Assembly (NCBI RefSeq): GCF_033343995.1 | Contig: NZ_CP137573.1 | Location: 1 to 64,000, forward strand | Direction: 5' to 3' | DNA: 64,000 nucleotides | From: Streptomyces sp. HUAS YS2 | GTDB lineage: Bacteria > Actinomycetota > Actinomycetes > Streptomycetales > Streptomycetaceae | Shown here: piece by piece, positions 27,427 through 37,259 of the stretch | How the letters are laid out: every line of letters starts with the position of its first letter | How positions within the stretch are numbered: position 1 is the first letter of the stretch | Notes under the pieces: model-generated | The model's database searches: none | What the model was told of the DNA's origin: nothing | Seen by the model: only the letters and a program-made list of their open reading frames with translations | Position numbers and translations under genes: made by a program

Positions 27427-30090
27427 ATGCGCACTGCTCAGCAACTCACGGACCTCCAGGTCACAAGAATCGGGTCCAGAGTCAGTGAACGCACTCGACG
27501 GACATTGGACTGGCCACAAGCCTGCGCCTGCAGCGACCTCTTATCTCACTCAATCTACGAAACCACACCTCCGCAGCTTCAATGGCTGCCGCCAACAATC
27601 GAGAACCCAGAGCAGATGTTCGGGGTTCAGCTCAGGGAACACCAGGTCGACCAGAAGTCAGCGTTTCGTAAATGGGTGGGATTTCCTGCAAGATCACCTG
27701 TGCCTCCGGAAGGGGCGCGGGGCACAATCGTGTCCGCGACCGGATCCGGTAAGACCATCACCGCGGCGTCCTGTGCGCTTGAGTGTTTCCGGAACGGCCG
27801 GATCCTCGTGATGGTGCCGACCCTGGACCTGCTCGTGCAGACCGCCCAGGCATGGCGTCTGGTGGGTCACCGGGCCCCGATGGTCGCGGTGTGCTCGCTC
27901 GAGAACGACCCCGTGCTCAACCAGCTCGGGGTGCGCAGCACTACCAATCCCATCCAGCTCGCCCTGTGGGCCGGATCCGGCCCGGTGGTCGTGCTCGCCA
28001 CGTACGCCTCTCTCGTGGACCGCGAGGACATCGACGCACCGGAGTGCGGGCCGCTGGAGGCCGCTCTGGCAGGCGGGGAGCGCCTGTACAGCCAGCGGAT
28101 GGGCGGCTTTTCGCTCGCTATCGTGGACGAAGCCCACTCAACCGCAGGCGATCTAGGTCGGCCATGGGCGGCGATCCACGACAACCAGCGGATCCCCGCC
28201 GACTTCCGGCTCTACCTCACCGCGACCCCGCGCATCCTCGCCGCTCCCCGCCCGCAGAGGGGGACGGACGGCCGGGAAGCGGAGATTGCGACCATGGCCG
28301 ACGACCCGAACGGGACCTACGGCGCGTGGATCGCGGAGCTCGGCCTGAGCGAGGCGATCGAACGGGAAATCCTCGCAGGCTTCGAGATCGACGTGCTGGA
28401 GATCCGCGACCCCTCCCCCGTCCTCGGGGAGTCCGCAGAGGCGCAGCGGGGCCGGCGCCTGGCGCTCCTGCAGACCGCACTTTTGGAGCACGCCGCGGCG
28501 TACAACCTGCGTACGGTCATGACGTTCCACCAGAAGGTCGAGGAAGCCGCGGCGTTCGCGGAGAAGCTCCCGGAGACCGCTGCCGCGCTGTACGTCAACG
28601 ACGCCTCGGACGAGGACCTGGCGAAGGCGGAGAAGCTGCCCGCGTCGTCGATCAACGCGGAATTCTACGAGCTGGAAGCCGGCCGCCACGTCCCGCCGGA
28701 CCGCGTGTGGTCGGCATGGCTGTGCGGCGACCACCTCGTCACCGAGCGACGCGAGATCCTGCGCCAGTTCGCAAACGGCATCAACGCCGCCGGGCGGCGC
28801 GTGCACCGGGCGTTCCTCGCCAGCGTGCGCGTCCTCGGGGAGGGCGTCGACATCACCGGCGAGCGGGGTGTGGAGGCCGTGTGCTTCGCCGACACCCGCG
28901 GCTCCCAGGTCGAGATCGTGCAGAACATCGGCCGGGCGCTCCGCCTCAACCGCGACGGCAGCACGAAGGTGGCCAGGATCATCGTGCCGGTGTTCCTGGA
29001 GCCGGGCGAGGACCCCGAGGACATGGTCGCCTCCGCCAGCTTCAAGCCCCTCGTCGCCGTACTCCAGGGCCTGCGCTCGCATGACGAGCGCCTGGTCGAG
29101 CAGCTCGCCTCCCGCGCACTCACCCTCAGCTCGTGCGAGAAGAAGACGCACGTCCTGCGCGACGAGGACGGGCGGATCATCAGCGCCGGCGCGGGTGACG
29201 GCGAGGGGCAGGAGCACGACGAGGGCACCGACGCCACTGCCGAGTCGGCTCTGCTGCACTTCTCCTCTCCCCGGGACGCGGCGACCATCGCGGCGTTCCT
29301 GCGTACGCGGGTGTACCGGCCGGAATCGCTGGTGTGGCTGGAGGGCTACCAGGCCCTCATCCGCTGGCGGAAGGAGAACGAGATCACCGGCCTCCACGCC
29401 GTCCCCTACGACGTAGAGGTCCAGGTCGGAGCGACGAAGGCATTTCCGCTTGAGCGATGGGTGCATCAGCAGCGCAAGGCCCTGCGAGCCGGGGAGCTCG
29501 AGGACCGGCGCAAGACGCTCCTGGACGCGCCCGAGGCCGGCATGGTATGGGAGCCAGGTGAGGAGGCATGGGAGAACAAGCTCGCCGCGCTCCGGTCCTA
29601 CCGGCAGGCCATGGGGCACCTCGCGCCGCGTCAGGACGCCCTGTGGGGCGAGGGCAAGGCGATGGTGCCCATCGGACAGCACATGGCCAACCTCCGCCGG
29701 AAGGGCGGCTTGGGCAAGGGCGCGGAGCGGGCCGCCGTACGCGCGCAGCAGATCGCCGAGATCGACCCCGACTGGAACTGCCCATGGCCGCTCGACTGGC
29801 AACGCCACTACCGCGTGCTCGCCGATCTAGTCGACGCCGACGGCGTCCTGCCCTACATCGCTCCGGGCGTCGTCTTCGACGGCGACGACGTCGGCAAGTG
29901 GCTCCAGCAGCAGAAGCAGCCTGCTACCTGGGCGCGGCTGTCGCCTGAGCAGCAGGAGCGGCTGACCGTGCTGGGCGTGCAGCCCAATCAGGCATCCTCA
30001 ACCGCCCCTGTCTCCTCGACCAGTCGCGGGGCGAAGGGACCGAGCAAAGCGCAGCAGGCGTTCCACAGGGGTCTGGCAGCGCTTACGCAG
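27427..30090 (+). pseudogene. DEAH helicase with helicase-associated domains, 3' end lost
   Basis: ATG 27427. The helicase core is complete: motif I SATGSGKT (about residues 101-108), LVMVPTLDLLVQTA, motif II VDEAH (about 232-236), YLTATPRILA, SVRVLGEGVDITGERGVEAV and motif VI QNIGRALRLNRDG. HA domains follow, for example around WLEGYQALIRWRKENEITGL and AWENKLAALRSYRQAMGHLA. The family continues after GPSKAQQAFHRGLAAL, but here at about 30089 the sequence switches to a SpoIIE fragment on the other strand and the frame runs on as nonsense to 30177. At least one terminal HA domain is missing. Closely related in layout to the helicase whose end lies at 1-750. Confidence 0.8.
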
Positions 30091-30274
30091 TGTCGGCGGC
30101 GTACGCGCGCAGCACGATCCGGAGCTGCCCCATCACGGCTGCCGCGTGCGTGTCGTGGCCCTGGACGTCGCCGATGACGGCGCCGACCCGGCCGCCCGGG
30201 AGCGGGATGATGTCGTACCAGTCGCCGCCGATGTCCCGGCCGAGCCGGGCGGAGCGGTACCGGACGGCTATGTG
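30089..30274 (-). pseudogene. SpoIIE-type PP2C phosphatase fragment
   Basis: Read leftwards this gives VRYRSARLGRDIGGDWYDII and PLPGGRVGAVIGDVQGHDTH then AAAVMGQLRIVLRAYAA, the highly conserved first half of the SpoIIE/RsbU phosphatase domain with its metal-binding Asp residues. It has neither start nor stop. It abuts the broken helicase, marking a rearrangement junction at about 30089. Confidence 0.75.
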
Positions 30275-30804
30275 CGCGCTGTATCTGGGATGCGGGTTGG
30301 AACCAACACCACCCGCAGGACAACATCACCAGGTGGCTGCAGTCGCTGCAAGGACACGCCGCGGCAGCTGTTGCCTCGGTCCTTCGCGCACACCCGGACT
30401 CTGCCTGCCACTTCAGCGAACTGGCTGAGAGCAGGGCGACCGACCCACTCATCCGCCACGCGGTTCGTGGCCGTTGATCACGGTTGCCCGGATGCTGCGT
30501 TCCGGCCGGCCCGCAGGGGCCACTCTCTGCCCCAGCCCAGTGCCGATACGCCCGAACGACACGGGAGTCGACCGCGGCGCCTCCGCCCCGCCTGATCGCA
30601 CGCGCCCCAACAGCCCCGCAGTCGATCTTCCGACGCCGGCCCAGGGAGGAGGGCTCCCACGGCACAGGGGCACCTCCCTCTTCCAGGGGCGGTCTGGGTG
30701 TTCGGTCGGGCGGGGCCTCGGGGCGAGAGCGGAATCACGAACGCAAGAGGCGCAAGCGGGCCGGCCCGGCGCGACCAGGGAAGCAGGGGTCCGCACCTGC
30801 CGAG
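30275..30804. other. Remnant-bearing intergenic region
   Basis: No complete gene. The rightward stretch 30278-30475 reads DNITRWLQSLQGHAAAAVAS and HPDSACHFSELAESRATDPL to a stop and looks like the tail of a coding sequence, without a start. The rest (30476-30804) looks non-coding. Confidence 0.3.
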
Positions 30805-30954
30805 TTCGACGTGCACGTCGAGAAGAAGACCTTCTCCGTCCTGCCGGTGATCGGCTCACAGAACGGTGCTGCCGGGAACCTCCTGAGCGGCTTCTACAAC
30901 GCCAACCGGATCATCGACGGCCAGGAGGACGGCTTCATCGTCAAGATCAACTGA
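30805..30954 (+). pseudogene. Unknown protein, C-terminal fragment
   Basis: The last 50 codons (EFDVHVEKKTFSVLPVIGSQ, NGAAGNLLSGFYNANRIID, EDGFIVKIN) look clearly coding and end at TGA 30952-30954, just before a strong hairpin. Nothing upstream in this frame fits, so only the C-terminus remains. Family not recognised. Confidence 0.4.
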
Positions 30955-30965
30955 CTGTCCGCCCT

Positions 30966-30996
30966 GCGGCCGGCGCCGCAACCCGGCGCCGGCCGC
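30966..30996. terminator. Strong hairpin terminator
   Basis: A perfect 12-bp stem, GCGGCCGGCGCC with GGCGCCGGCCGC, and a 7-base loop. It lies between the rightward fragment ending at 30954 and a leftward coding remnant (VEKYVVDFWPKG, about 31006-31080), so it probably served both strands. Confidence 0.7.
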
Positions 30997-31479
30997 GTGC
31001 GTGTCAGCCCTTCGGCCAGAAGTCGACCACGTACTTTTCCACCCCGTGGGCATCACCTTCGGCCTGCGTCACCCGGACTACCCCCGGCCAGAGCCGTGCA
31101 CCCGACACGCAACCGCCACCACCCCGGCATGCCCAGCCGGATCAGATGGTCCGAACGGCCCAGATTCATCATCCACACCGCGACAACTCCGCTGGTCGTG
31201 ACGAAGTCGACCTCGCCCTGCTCATCCCACTCACCCCTCACAGGATCCGGGGCCCGGAGCCCCAGACCCTGACCGTCACTGCCACGGTGTGCGTGTGGCC
31301 GGCGAACTCGCCGACTGCGCCCACCGACTCCTCGCCACCGCGACGGATCCATACCGCCGAGTGAACGCGCTCAACTGCCTCGAGGCCCGGGGCTGCGACA
31401 TCTCAGGCTTGGAAACCGAGCAGGACCGCCGTCTGCGCACCGAACTGAACACCATCAGCGACGAACCGCCGTTCTGAGC
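30997..31479. other. Intergenic region with short remnants
   Basis: A leftward coding tail (GDAHGVEKYVVDFWPKG) ends at about 31006. A 62-codon rightward frame at 31289-31477 (ALNCLEARGCDISGLETEQD) might be a small gene but has no clear ribosome site. The rest shows nothing. Confidence 0.3.
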
Positions 31480-31567
31480 GCGGCAGGGAACCTCCGGTCA
31501 GCAACTGCCGGACGAACTCCCACTCGGCGGCCAACAGTTCATGGCGACGTATCACGACACTGTGATC
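31480..31567 (-). mobile_element. IS5-type transposase fragment (N-terminus)
   Basis: Read leftwards: VIRRHELLAAEWEFVRQLL, the opening of an IS5-type transposase (compare VRRHELTDQAWEVIGPLLA at 7.7 kb). About 28 codons only, then it breaks at GGSLPRS. Confidence 0.6.
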
Positions 31568-31636
31568 CACCACGCAAGCGTTTGAAGACACCGCCTAGGC
31601 TGGCCGGAGTTCCTGTGCCGACAGTCAAGGTGTGAT

Positions 31637-32950
31637 GTGCCGAACCGCAGCGAAGTCCCGCAGACGTCGGCGCGGCCGGAGGGGCGAACCCTCTGGCGGA
31701 ACAGGAACTTCAACGTCTTCTGGCTGGGGCAGAGCCTCTCCGTGCTCGGCGGGTCGATCTCCCTCCTCGCCCTGCCCCTGCTCGTCCTGGAGGCGACCGA
31801 CTCCCTCGTGCAGATGGGCGCGATCACGGCGGTCGCGGGGGCCGCCGGCATCGTGACGGGCACGTTCGCGGGCTACGTGGTGGACCACACGGACCGCCGC
31901 AGAACCATGATCGTCTGCGACCTGGTGCGCGCCGTCGCCCTCTGCGCCCTGCCGTGGATCTGGGCCGCCGGGCAGCAGGTGTGGCTGCTGTACGTGCTGA
32001 TGGCGGTCGTCGCGGGTCTGACGACGGTGTTCGACGTCGGCTACGTGACAGCCGTGGCCGACCTGGTCGACACCCGGGACCTGACGGTGGCCAACTCCCG
32101 CCTCCTGGGCACGTTCGCGGTCGGCTCGATCCTCGGTCCGATCCTGGCCGGGTTGATCACCGCCGCAGTGGGCGCCGCCTGGGCGCTCGCGATCGACGGT
32201 GCGAGCTTCCTGGTGTCCGCCGCGAGCCTCTGCTTCGTGACGTTCTCGCCCCGCGAGACCCCGGGCAAGCCGGGACCGGACGGAACCCCCGGGCAGGGCG
32301 GGGCCGCGGGCCTGCTCCGGGAGATGTTCGCGGTGGGCCTGCGCTTCATCTGGAGCCACCCGGCGCTGCGGACCCTGACCGTGCTCCTCACCCTGCTGAC
32401 GTTCCTGACGCTCGGCGCCACAGATCTCCTCATCTACCGGGTGCGGCACGACCTGGGGCAGGACGAGGCCGTACTCGGCTCCGTCGTCGCCGTCAGCGGC
32501 TTGGGCGCGATCGCCGCGGCCGTACTGGCCGATCTCCTGCGCCGCCGCCTCGGCTTCGGCACCTGCTGGCTGGGCGCGGTCCTGATGATCGGCCTGTCGG
32601 TGACGGTGATCGGCAACAGCCGCAGCGTCCCCGTGATCGCGCTCGCGGCCGCGACGTTCGTGTTCGGCACGACCCTGGGCGGCGTGTGTTCGATGACCCT
32701 GCGTCAGCAGGTGACCCCGGACCACCTCCTCGGCCGCGTCACCTCCGCCTTCTGGACGGTCCACATGGCCTCGGGCCCGATCGGCGCGGCCGTCCTCACC
32801 GTCGCGGCCTCCCACTACGGCGTGCCGGCCGTCGCCGTGGGGGGCGGCCTGTTCTGCCTCGCCATCTTCACCCTCGGCCTCCTCAGCCCCCTCCGCACCC
32901 GCCGCCCGGAGTCGCTCCCCCTGCGCGCCGGCCGCGACACCCGACGCTGA
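31637..32950 (+). CDS. MFS transporter (MFS_3/enterobactin-exporter type)
   Basis: A 437-residue protein from GTG 31637 with twelve hydrophobic helices. The start WRNRNFNVFWLGQSLSVLGG SISLLALPLLVL is typical of major facilitator drug and siderophore exporters, as is the loop GYVVDHTDRRRTMIVCDLVR between helices 2 and 3. It acts in the inner membrane as a proton-coupled exporter; the substrate cannot be read from sequence. It is intact, in contrast to the fragments on its left, and starts the better-preserved block 31.6-36.4 kb. Confidence 0.85.
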   Translation: MPNRSEVPQTSARPEGRTLWRNRNFNVFWLGQSLSVLGGSISLLALPLLVLEATDSLVQMGAITAVAGAAGIVTGTFAGYVVDHTDRRRTMIVCDLVRAVALCALPWIWAAGQQVWLLYVLMAVVAGLTTVFDVGYVTAVADLVDTRDLTVANSRLLGTFAVGSILGPILAGLITAAVGAAWALAIDGASFLVSAASLCFVTFSPRETPGKPGPDGTPGQGGAAGLLREMFAVGLRFIWSHPALRTLTVLLTLLTFLTLGATDLLIYRVRHDLGQDEAVLGSVVAVSGLGAIAAAVLADLLRRRLGFGTCWLGAVLMIGLSVTVIGNSRSVPVIALAAATFVFGTTLGGVCSMTLRQQVTPDHLLGRVTSAFWTVHMASGPIGAAVLTVAASHYGVPAVAVGGGLFCLAIFTLGLLSPLRTRRPESLPLRAGRDTRR

Positions 32951-33030
32951 CTCCGAAGCGCTTGCCGAGACCGCTGTGGTGTGCGTCACGTTCGGGGAAC
33001 CGGCTCCGGCCGGCCGGACAGTCCGGAGAT

Positions 33031-33663
33031 ATGGAGATGAGTGTGCGTGCCCGAATACGGGCGGGAGACGCCGATACGTTCGGGTCCCTCTTCGACGACT
33101 ACGCGCGGGCGGTCAACAACCACGCCTTCCGGTTGACCGGAGACTGGTCCGTGGCCGAGGACGTGCTGTCGCTGACGTTCCTTGAAGCCTGGAGGCTACG
33201 GAAGTCGGTGGATCCGGACGGCGGGTCCCTGAGGCCGTGGCTGCTCGGGATCGCCACCAACGTGGCGCGGAACACCCGCCGGGCCGCCCGGCGACACGAG
33301 GCGGCCATGAACCGGCTGCCGCGCGAGGAGGTCTTCCCCGACTTCGCCGACGAACTGGTCGGCAGGATCGACGACGCCGAGCGGGTGGTGGCGCTGCGCG
33401 CGGCGCTCTCCCGGCTGCGGCGCCCCGAGCGCGAGGTGGTCGCCCTCTGCGTCTGGGCGGGCCTGGACTACGCGGCCGCGGCCAAGGCACTGGACATCCC
33501 GGTGGGGACCGTCCGGTCGCGCCTGTCCCGCGCCCGCAAGAAGCTCCACAAGTACGCCGGAGCCGGCCTCTCGTCGTTCGGCGGGAACCCGGATCCGGGC
33601 CGCGGACAGACAGATGGTGACCGCGGTCCTGCGGTCCGGCCCACCCAGGAGGAAGCCCGATGA
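33031..33663 (+). CDS. RNA polymerase sigma factor, ECF type
   Basis: ATG 33031 (ATG 33037 and GTG 33040 are alternatives; GGAG occurs twice just upstream). Region 2 is clear: FGSLFDDYARAVNNHAFRLT GDWSVAEDVLSLTFLEAWR; region 4 follows: LRRPEREVVALCVWAGLDYA AAAKALDIPVGTVRSRLSRA RKKL. A 30-residue tail is not conserved. It overlaps the next gene (ATGA), a CU044_5270 protein, which is the usual arrangement in Streptomyces. Directs transcription of a small regulon; the signal is not known. Confidence 0.88.
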   Translation: MEMSVRARIRAGDADTFGSLFDDYARAVNNHAFRLTGDWSVAEDVLSLTFLEAWRLRKSVDPDGGSLRPWLLGIATNVARNTRRAARRHEAAMNRLPREEVFPDFADELVGRIDDAERVVALRAALSRLRRPEREVVALCVWAGLDYAAAAKALDIPVGTVRSRLSRARKKLHKYAGAGLSSFGGNPDPGRGQTDGDRGPAVRPTQEEAR

Positions 33664-34727
33664 GTTCCACCCCGTCCCGGCCCACCCCGGCTGAACGCGA
33701 GGAGATGGCCCGGCTGTTGCCGGTCCCGCCCGAGCGGGAGCGGCCCGGCCGCCACCACCAGGCCCTCAAGGACCAGCTGCTGCGCGAGTTCCGGCAGGAC
33801 GCCACTCCCCCGGCCGCCGCCAAGCCCCGCTGCGGGGTCCGCCGCCTCACGATCGCCGCCGTCCCGCTGGCCGCGGGCGCCCTGGCCGTCACGCTGGCGA
33901 CGAGCGGTCTGCTCGACCGGGAGCCCGGCGCCGACCCGAACGCCGCAGTGGCTCCCGGCTCGGGCGGCAGCGCGCCGCAGGCGACGCCGGCCGCGGTACT
34001 TCTGGACCGCATCGCCACCGTCGCCGCGTCCAAGCCCGCGCCCGCCGTCCGTGACGACCAGTACGTCTACGTCGCCAGCACGGTCGCCTGGTCCAGCCAG
34101 AGCGACGTCGACCCCGTCATGCGTCTGGACACGCCCCACAGCCGGAAGATCTGGCTCTCGGTCGACGGAAGCCGCCCCGGCCTGCTCCACGAGAAGGGCA
34201 AGGAGATCCCGCTGGCCGGCGACCTGGACAAGAGCGGCCGGCCCGTCTCCGACAAACCCCTCGGCAACCCCGCTCCCACCCTCAACAACCCCACCTACCG
34301 CTACCTCGAGTCGCTGCCCACCGACCCCGAAACACTCCTGAAGAAGATCTACGACGAGACGAAGGGCTCCGGACCGGGGCCGGACCAGCAGGCGTTCGTG
34401 ACCATCGGCGACCTGCTGCGCGAGCAGCTGGCCCCGCCGAAGGTCAGCGCCGCCTTGTACAAGGCGGCGGCCCGGATCCCCGGCGTCACCGTCGTCGACG
34501 ACGCGGTCGACGCGGCCGGCCGCCACGGCGTCGCTGTCGCCCGCGTCCACGCCGGCGAGCGCACCGAGTGGATCTTCGACAGGAACACCCTGGAGTTCCT
34601 CGGCGAGCGGGGCGTCATGGTCGAGGACACCGAGTGGGCCAAGTCCGGCCAGGTCACCGCGACCACCGCCGTCCTGACCCGTGGCATCACGAACAAGCCC
34701 GGCGAGGCCCCGGGCCACACCGGCTGA
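33660..34727 (+). CDS. CU044_5270 family membrane protein, partner of the sigma factor
   Basis: ATG 33660 overlaps the sigma factor stop. 355 residues: a cytoplasmic N-terminus with RPTPAEREEMARLLP, then one membrane helix (VRRLTIAAVPLAAGALAVTL), a linker and a secreted-side domain with YVYVASTVAWSSQSDV, SLPTDPETLLKKIYDE and QAFVTIGDLLREQLAPPKVS ALYKAAARIPGVTVV. These marks are those of the CU044_5270 family, which nearly always follows an ECF sigma gene and may act as its anti-sigma or sensor. Ends at a hairpin. Confidence 0.82.
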   Translation: MSSTPSRPTPAEREEMARLLPVPPERERPGRHHQALKDQLLREFRQDATPPAAAKPRCGVRRLTIAAVPLAAGALAVTLATSGLLDREPGADPNAAVAPGSGGSAPQATPAAVLLDRIATVAASKPAPAVRDDQYVYVASTVAWSSQSDVDPVMRLDTPHSRKIWLSVDGSRPGLLHEKGKEIPLAGDLDKSGRPVSDKPLGNPAPTLNNPTYRYLESLPTDPETLLKKIYDETKGSGPGPDQQAFVTIGDLLREQLAPPKVSAALYKAAARIPGVTVVDDAVDAAGRHGVAVARVHAGERTEWIFDRNTLEFLGERGVMVEDTEWAKSGQVTATTAVLTRGITNKPGEAPGHTG

Positions 34728-34735
34728 CCCTCAAG

Positions 34736-34765
34736 GCCTCGGCCTGACTTCGATCGGGCCGAGGC
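34736..34765 (+). terminator. Terminator after the sigma operon
   Basis: Stem GCCTCGGCC with GGCCGAGGC (9 bp, 12-base loop) followed by TCTCATTCC, 8 bases after the stop of the CU044_5270 gene. Confidence 0.7.
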
Positions 34766-35334
34766 TCTCATTCCATTGCCCAGCGGACAGCCGTGTCGCG
34801 ATGATCCATCTCACGCCGGTGGGACCGAGGCACTGCCGCTGATGGGCGCGGGCGGGCTGTTCCAGCAGCTGACTGGCTTCGCCCAGGGCGGGGACGCTTT
34901 CGTCGACACGGCCCTTGCGCCAGAGAATCATGCCTTGGACGGCCAGCGCGTCATCGATCCGTTCGCGCTCCTCGCGTCCCTTTGCCGTCGCCCCGCCACT
35001 TGCGTTCGAGCTCGTCCTGCGCCCCGTCCAGGGCACGTGTCGGGACCGGGAGCCAGCCGATCGCAACAGCCACGGGCAGCCCGCACGTCGCGGATGACAC
35101 TGCTGGCCTTGCTCACACCATAGATCGCACCGACGGGCCTCCAGGCACGGCGTTCGCCCAGGACCTCGCCTCAGTCCTCAGCAGCTTCAGCGCGCCTCCG
35201 GCCTGAGCCTGCGCGCCCTCGGCCCCCGTACCGACCTCTCCCCCAGCTTGAGGCGCGACTGTCTGGTGAAGCCGTCGCGACATGTCGCGAACATGGCGAC
35301 AATGTTGGGGCCGATGACACACGGGGGGTAGCGA
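34766..35334. other. Gene-poor region with a leftward remnant
   Basis: A leftward stretch (about 34815-34960) reads DDALAVQGMILWRKGRVDES then VPALGEASQLLEQPARAHQR, resembling one tetratricopeptide-like unit; no start or stop fits. The rest, to the GTG at 35335, shows no gene. Confidence 0.3.
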
Positions 35335-36411
35335 GTGGACCAGAATGACTTGGCGGCAATGGCTACGCAGGCCCTGTTCTCCGTCCTGGGGGGCGCGGCC
35401 AACACGGCGGCATCCCAGCTCACGCAAGACAGGTTGAACCGCTCCGCTCGCGGCCGTGCGGCTCTGGACGGCTTGAGCTCCTCTCCCGACGATCCCGCCG
35501 CCCAACGTGATGTCCAAGCAGCCCTTGCCGACGAAATCAGCAGCGACTCTGAGTTCGCTGACCGGCTCACTGTACTTCTTCACGCACCTGCACAGCAGAC
35601 CACCGGAAGCGTGGTCATCACAGGCAGTCGTGTACGGCACAGCCAGATAGCGCTGGGCCCTTTGACGATCAACAACACACCCGGCGCGCGGGGCGCCCTC
35701 GCCTTCGCGGCCGCACTGCTGATCGTCCTGATCGCGCTCGGTGTGTACGGGGGCGTACGACTGATCAACACTGACGACGCGCCGAAGACCCAGTCCACAA
35801 CCCAGCACGACGCAAGCGATTCCAGACTTGCGAGAGCAGCGGTCCTGTCAGCGGAGGACCTGAAGCTCGCGGCGCTTGAGGAATCAGATCTACCGCCGGA
35901 CGTCACTCCTACGCCACCGTGGAACGAGCTGAAGATCACGGACCCGAAGGCCAACCCGGCCGCATGCCAACCAATAGTGGATCTTTACAGTGCCCAACCC
36001 CGGCGCCCGCGACACGCCCGCTTGGAAGGCGCCCTGCGCGACACACGTGGCGGTGACTACTACGGATACCGGGTCTACCTCGACTCCTACGCCAGCACGG
36101 ATGAAGCAAGCGGCGTACTCAAGGATCTCCGCAACACGCTGGAAGCTTGCACGTCGAACTTCTCGATCGACGGAAGCTGGGAGTTCCAACCGGTCAGCAA
36201 GGCACTTGATCCGGAAGTCGGCGATGAATCACTCGCCTTCGGGGAAGAGTCGGACACCAAGTACAACGTGGTGCGCGTCGGGACGGTACTCATCGTTCTC
36301 ACCAGTTCGGAGCAGAAGACGTATGAAGGGGAGGGCAAGATCGATCCGACCATCCTGAACGCGCAGGTAACCAAGGTCAAAAGGGCCATCGCGCAAGTCG
36401 GCAAGGACTGA
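35335..36411 (+). CDS. Single-pass membrane protein, unknown function
   Basis: GTG 35335, 358 residues. An N-terminal cytoplasmic part (LFSVLGGAANTAASQLTQDR, ALADEISSDSEFADRLTVLL) is followed by SVVITGSRVRHSQIALGPLT, a short beta segment often seen before membrane helices in Streptomyces TIR/effector-like proteins, one helix (LAFAAALLIVLIALGVYGGV) and an outer domain with AACQPIVDLY and ACTSNFSIDG that resembles sensor domains of PknH type in length and paired Cys. The ligand is unknown. Intact. Confidence 0.65.
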   Translation: MDQNDLAAMATQALFSVLGGAANTAASQLTQDRLNRSARGRAALDGLSSSPDDPAAQRDVQAALADEISSDSEFADRLTVLLHAPAQQTTGSVVITGSRVRHSQIALGPLTINNTPGARGALAFAAALLIVLIALGVYGGVRLINTDDAPKTQSTTQHDASDSRLARAAVLSAEDLKLAALEESDLPPDVTPTPPWNELKITDPKANPAACQPIVDLYSAQPRRPRHARLEGALRDTRGGDYYGYRVYLDSYASTDEASGVLKDLRNTLEACTSNFSIDGSWEFQPVSKALDPEVGDESLAFGEESDTKYNVVRVGTVLIVLTSSEQKTYEGEGKIDPTILNAQVTKVKRAIAQVGKD

Positions 36412-36771
36412 CCAGGCGGTCCCGGTACGCGGTGTACGCGAAGGCCGGGCAGGCGCACCGGATCTTCGAGGTGTGCACCGAGTGCTTGGTCGTGCCGTTG
36501 AGGACGGATGACAACCAGCCCCGCAGCTTCACGGCGGCGTCGCCGACCATCAGTCCGGCCGGATCCTGGGGCGCGTGCGGCGTGCAGTGGTTCACCTCCG
36601 GCGATGCGGTCCGCACGCCCTGACCCCGCAGCGCCCGGTCCGTCGGCGGAGTGTCGACGGACGGGGCGGGCCCGTCAGGTGCTTGGCGCGAGGTAATTCG
36701 GTACCCCCATGGCGAGGCCGGGCGACCCCGATGAACGTCACCCACTGTCTGGCCCGGGGGTGGACGGGTTC
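36412..36771. other. No gene supported
   Basis: Short coding-like phrases exist on both strands (rightward CTECLVVPLRTDDNQPRSFT), but none has a start, a stop and steady codon bias together. Probably decayed sequence. Confidence 0.3.
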
Positions 36772-37145
36772 TTAGCCGGCGATCGTGGCGTACTGATAGT
36801 TGGTCTGGCCGTTCTCGTCCCCGTAGTGCTGCCGACCGACCATGGCCTCGGACGGGCCAGCATTGGAGTAACTGTTGCTCTCTCGCTGACCCGGGGTCCA
36901 GTGGTGGCCGTCAGTTCCAGGCTTCATCCCTCCACGCTCAGCGACGCGGTCGCGAACCTGGTGCAACCGTTCTCGTCACCGGTGTGCTGCCGAACGACCA
37001 GGACCTCGTTGGACGGAGCCCTGAAGTGGGAGTCGTTCTCACCCTGAGAGGCACTCCACTTGGGCTCGCTCACACTGACCACCTGCCCGTCGATCATGAT
37101 GAGGCTGCAGGGAGTCGTTGGGACCGCCGTCGCGTGTCCCACCAA
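36772..37145 (-). pseudogene. Remnant of a protein with tandem RQHxGDENG repeats
   Basis: Two units are visible on the minus strand: one has SQGENDSHFRAPSNEVLVVR QHTGDENGCTRFATA, the next GQRESNSYSNAGPSEAMVGR QHYGDENGQTNYQYATI. They are clearly related to each other, but lie in different frames, so one indel near 36950 separates them. This looks like the end of a small secreted Streptomyces protein with a repeated beta motif. No function is known to me. Confidence 0.5.
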
Positions 37146-37259
37146 TCAGGTTCTGCTTGCACGGGCGCAGCGGTTGCCGGGTCAGGATCGTTGTCGGCGT
37201 CCGTGGCCTGCCCGCCGAGCGGCTGGCGAAGTGGTGGCCCGGTGCGTCATCGTGATCGT

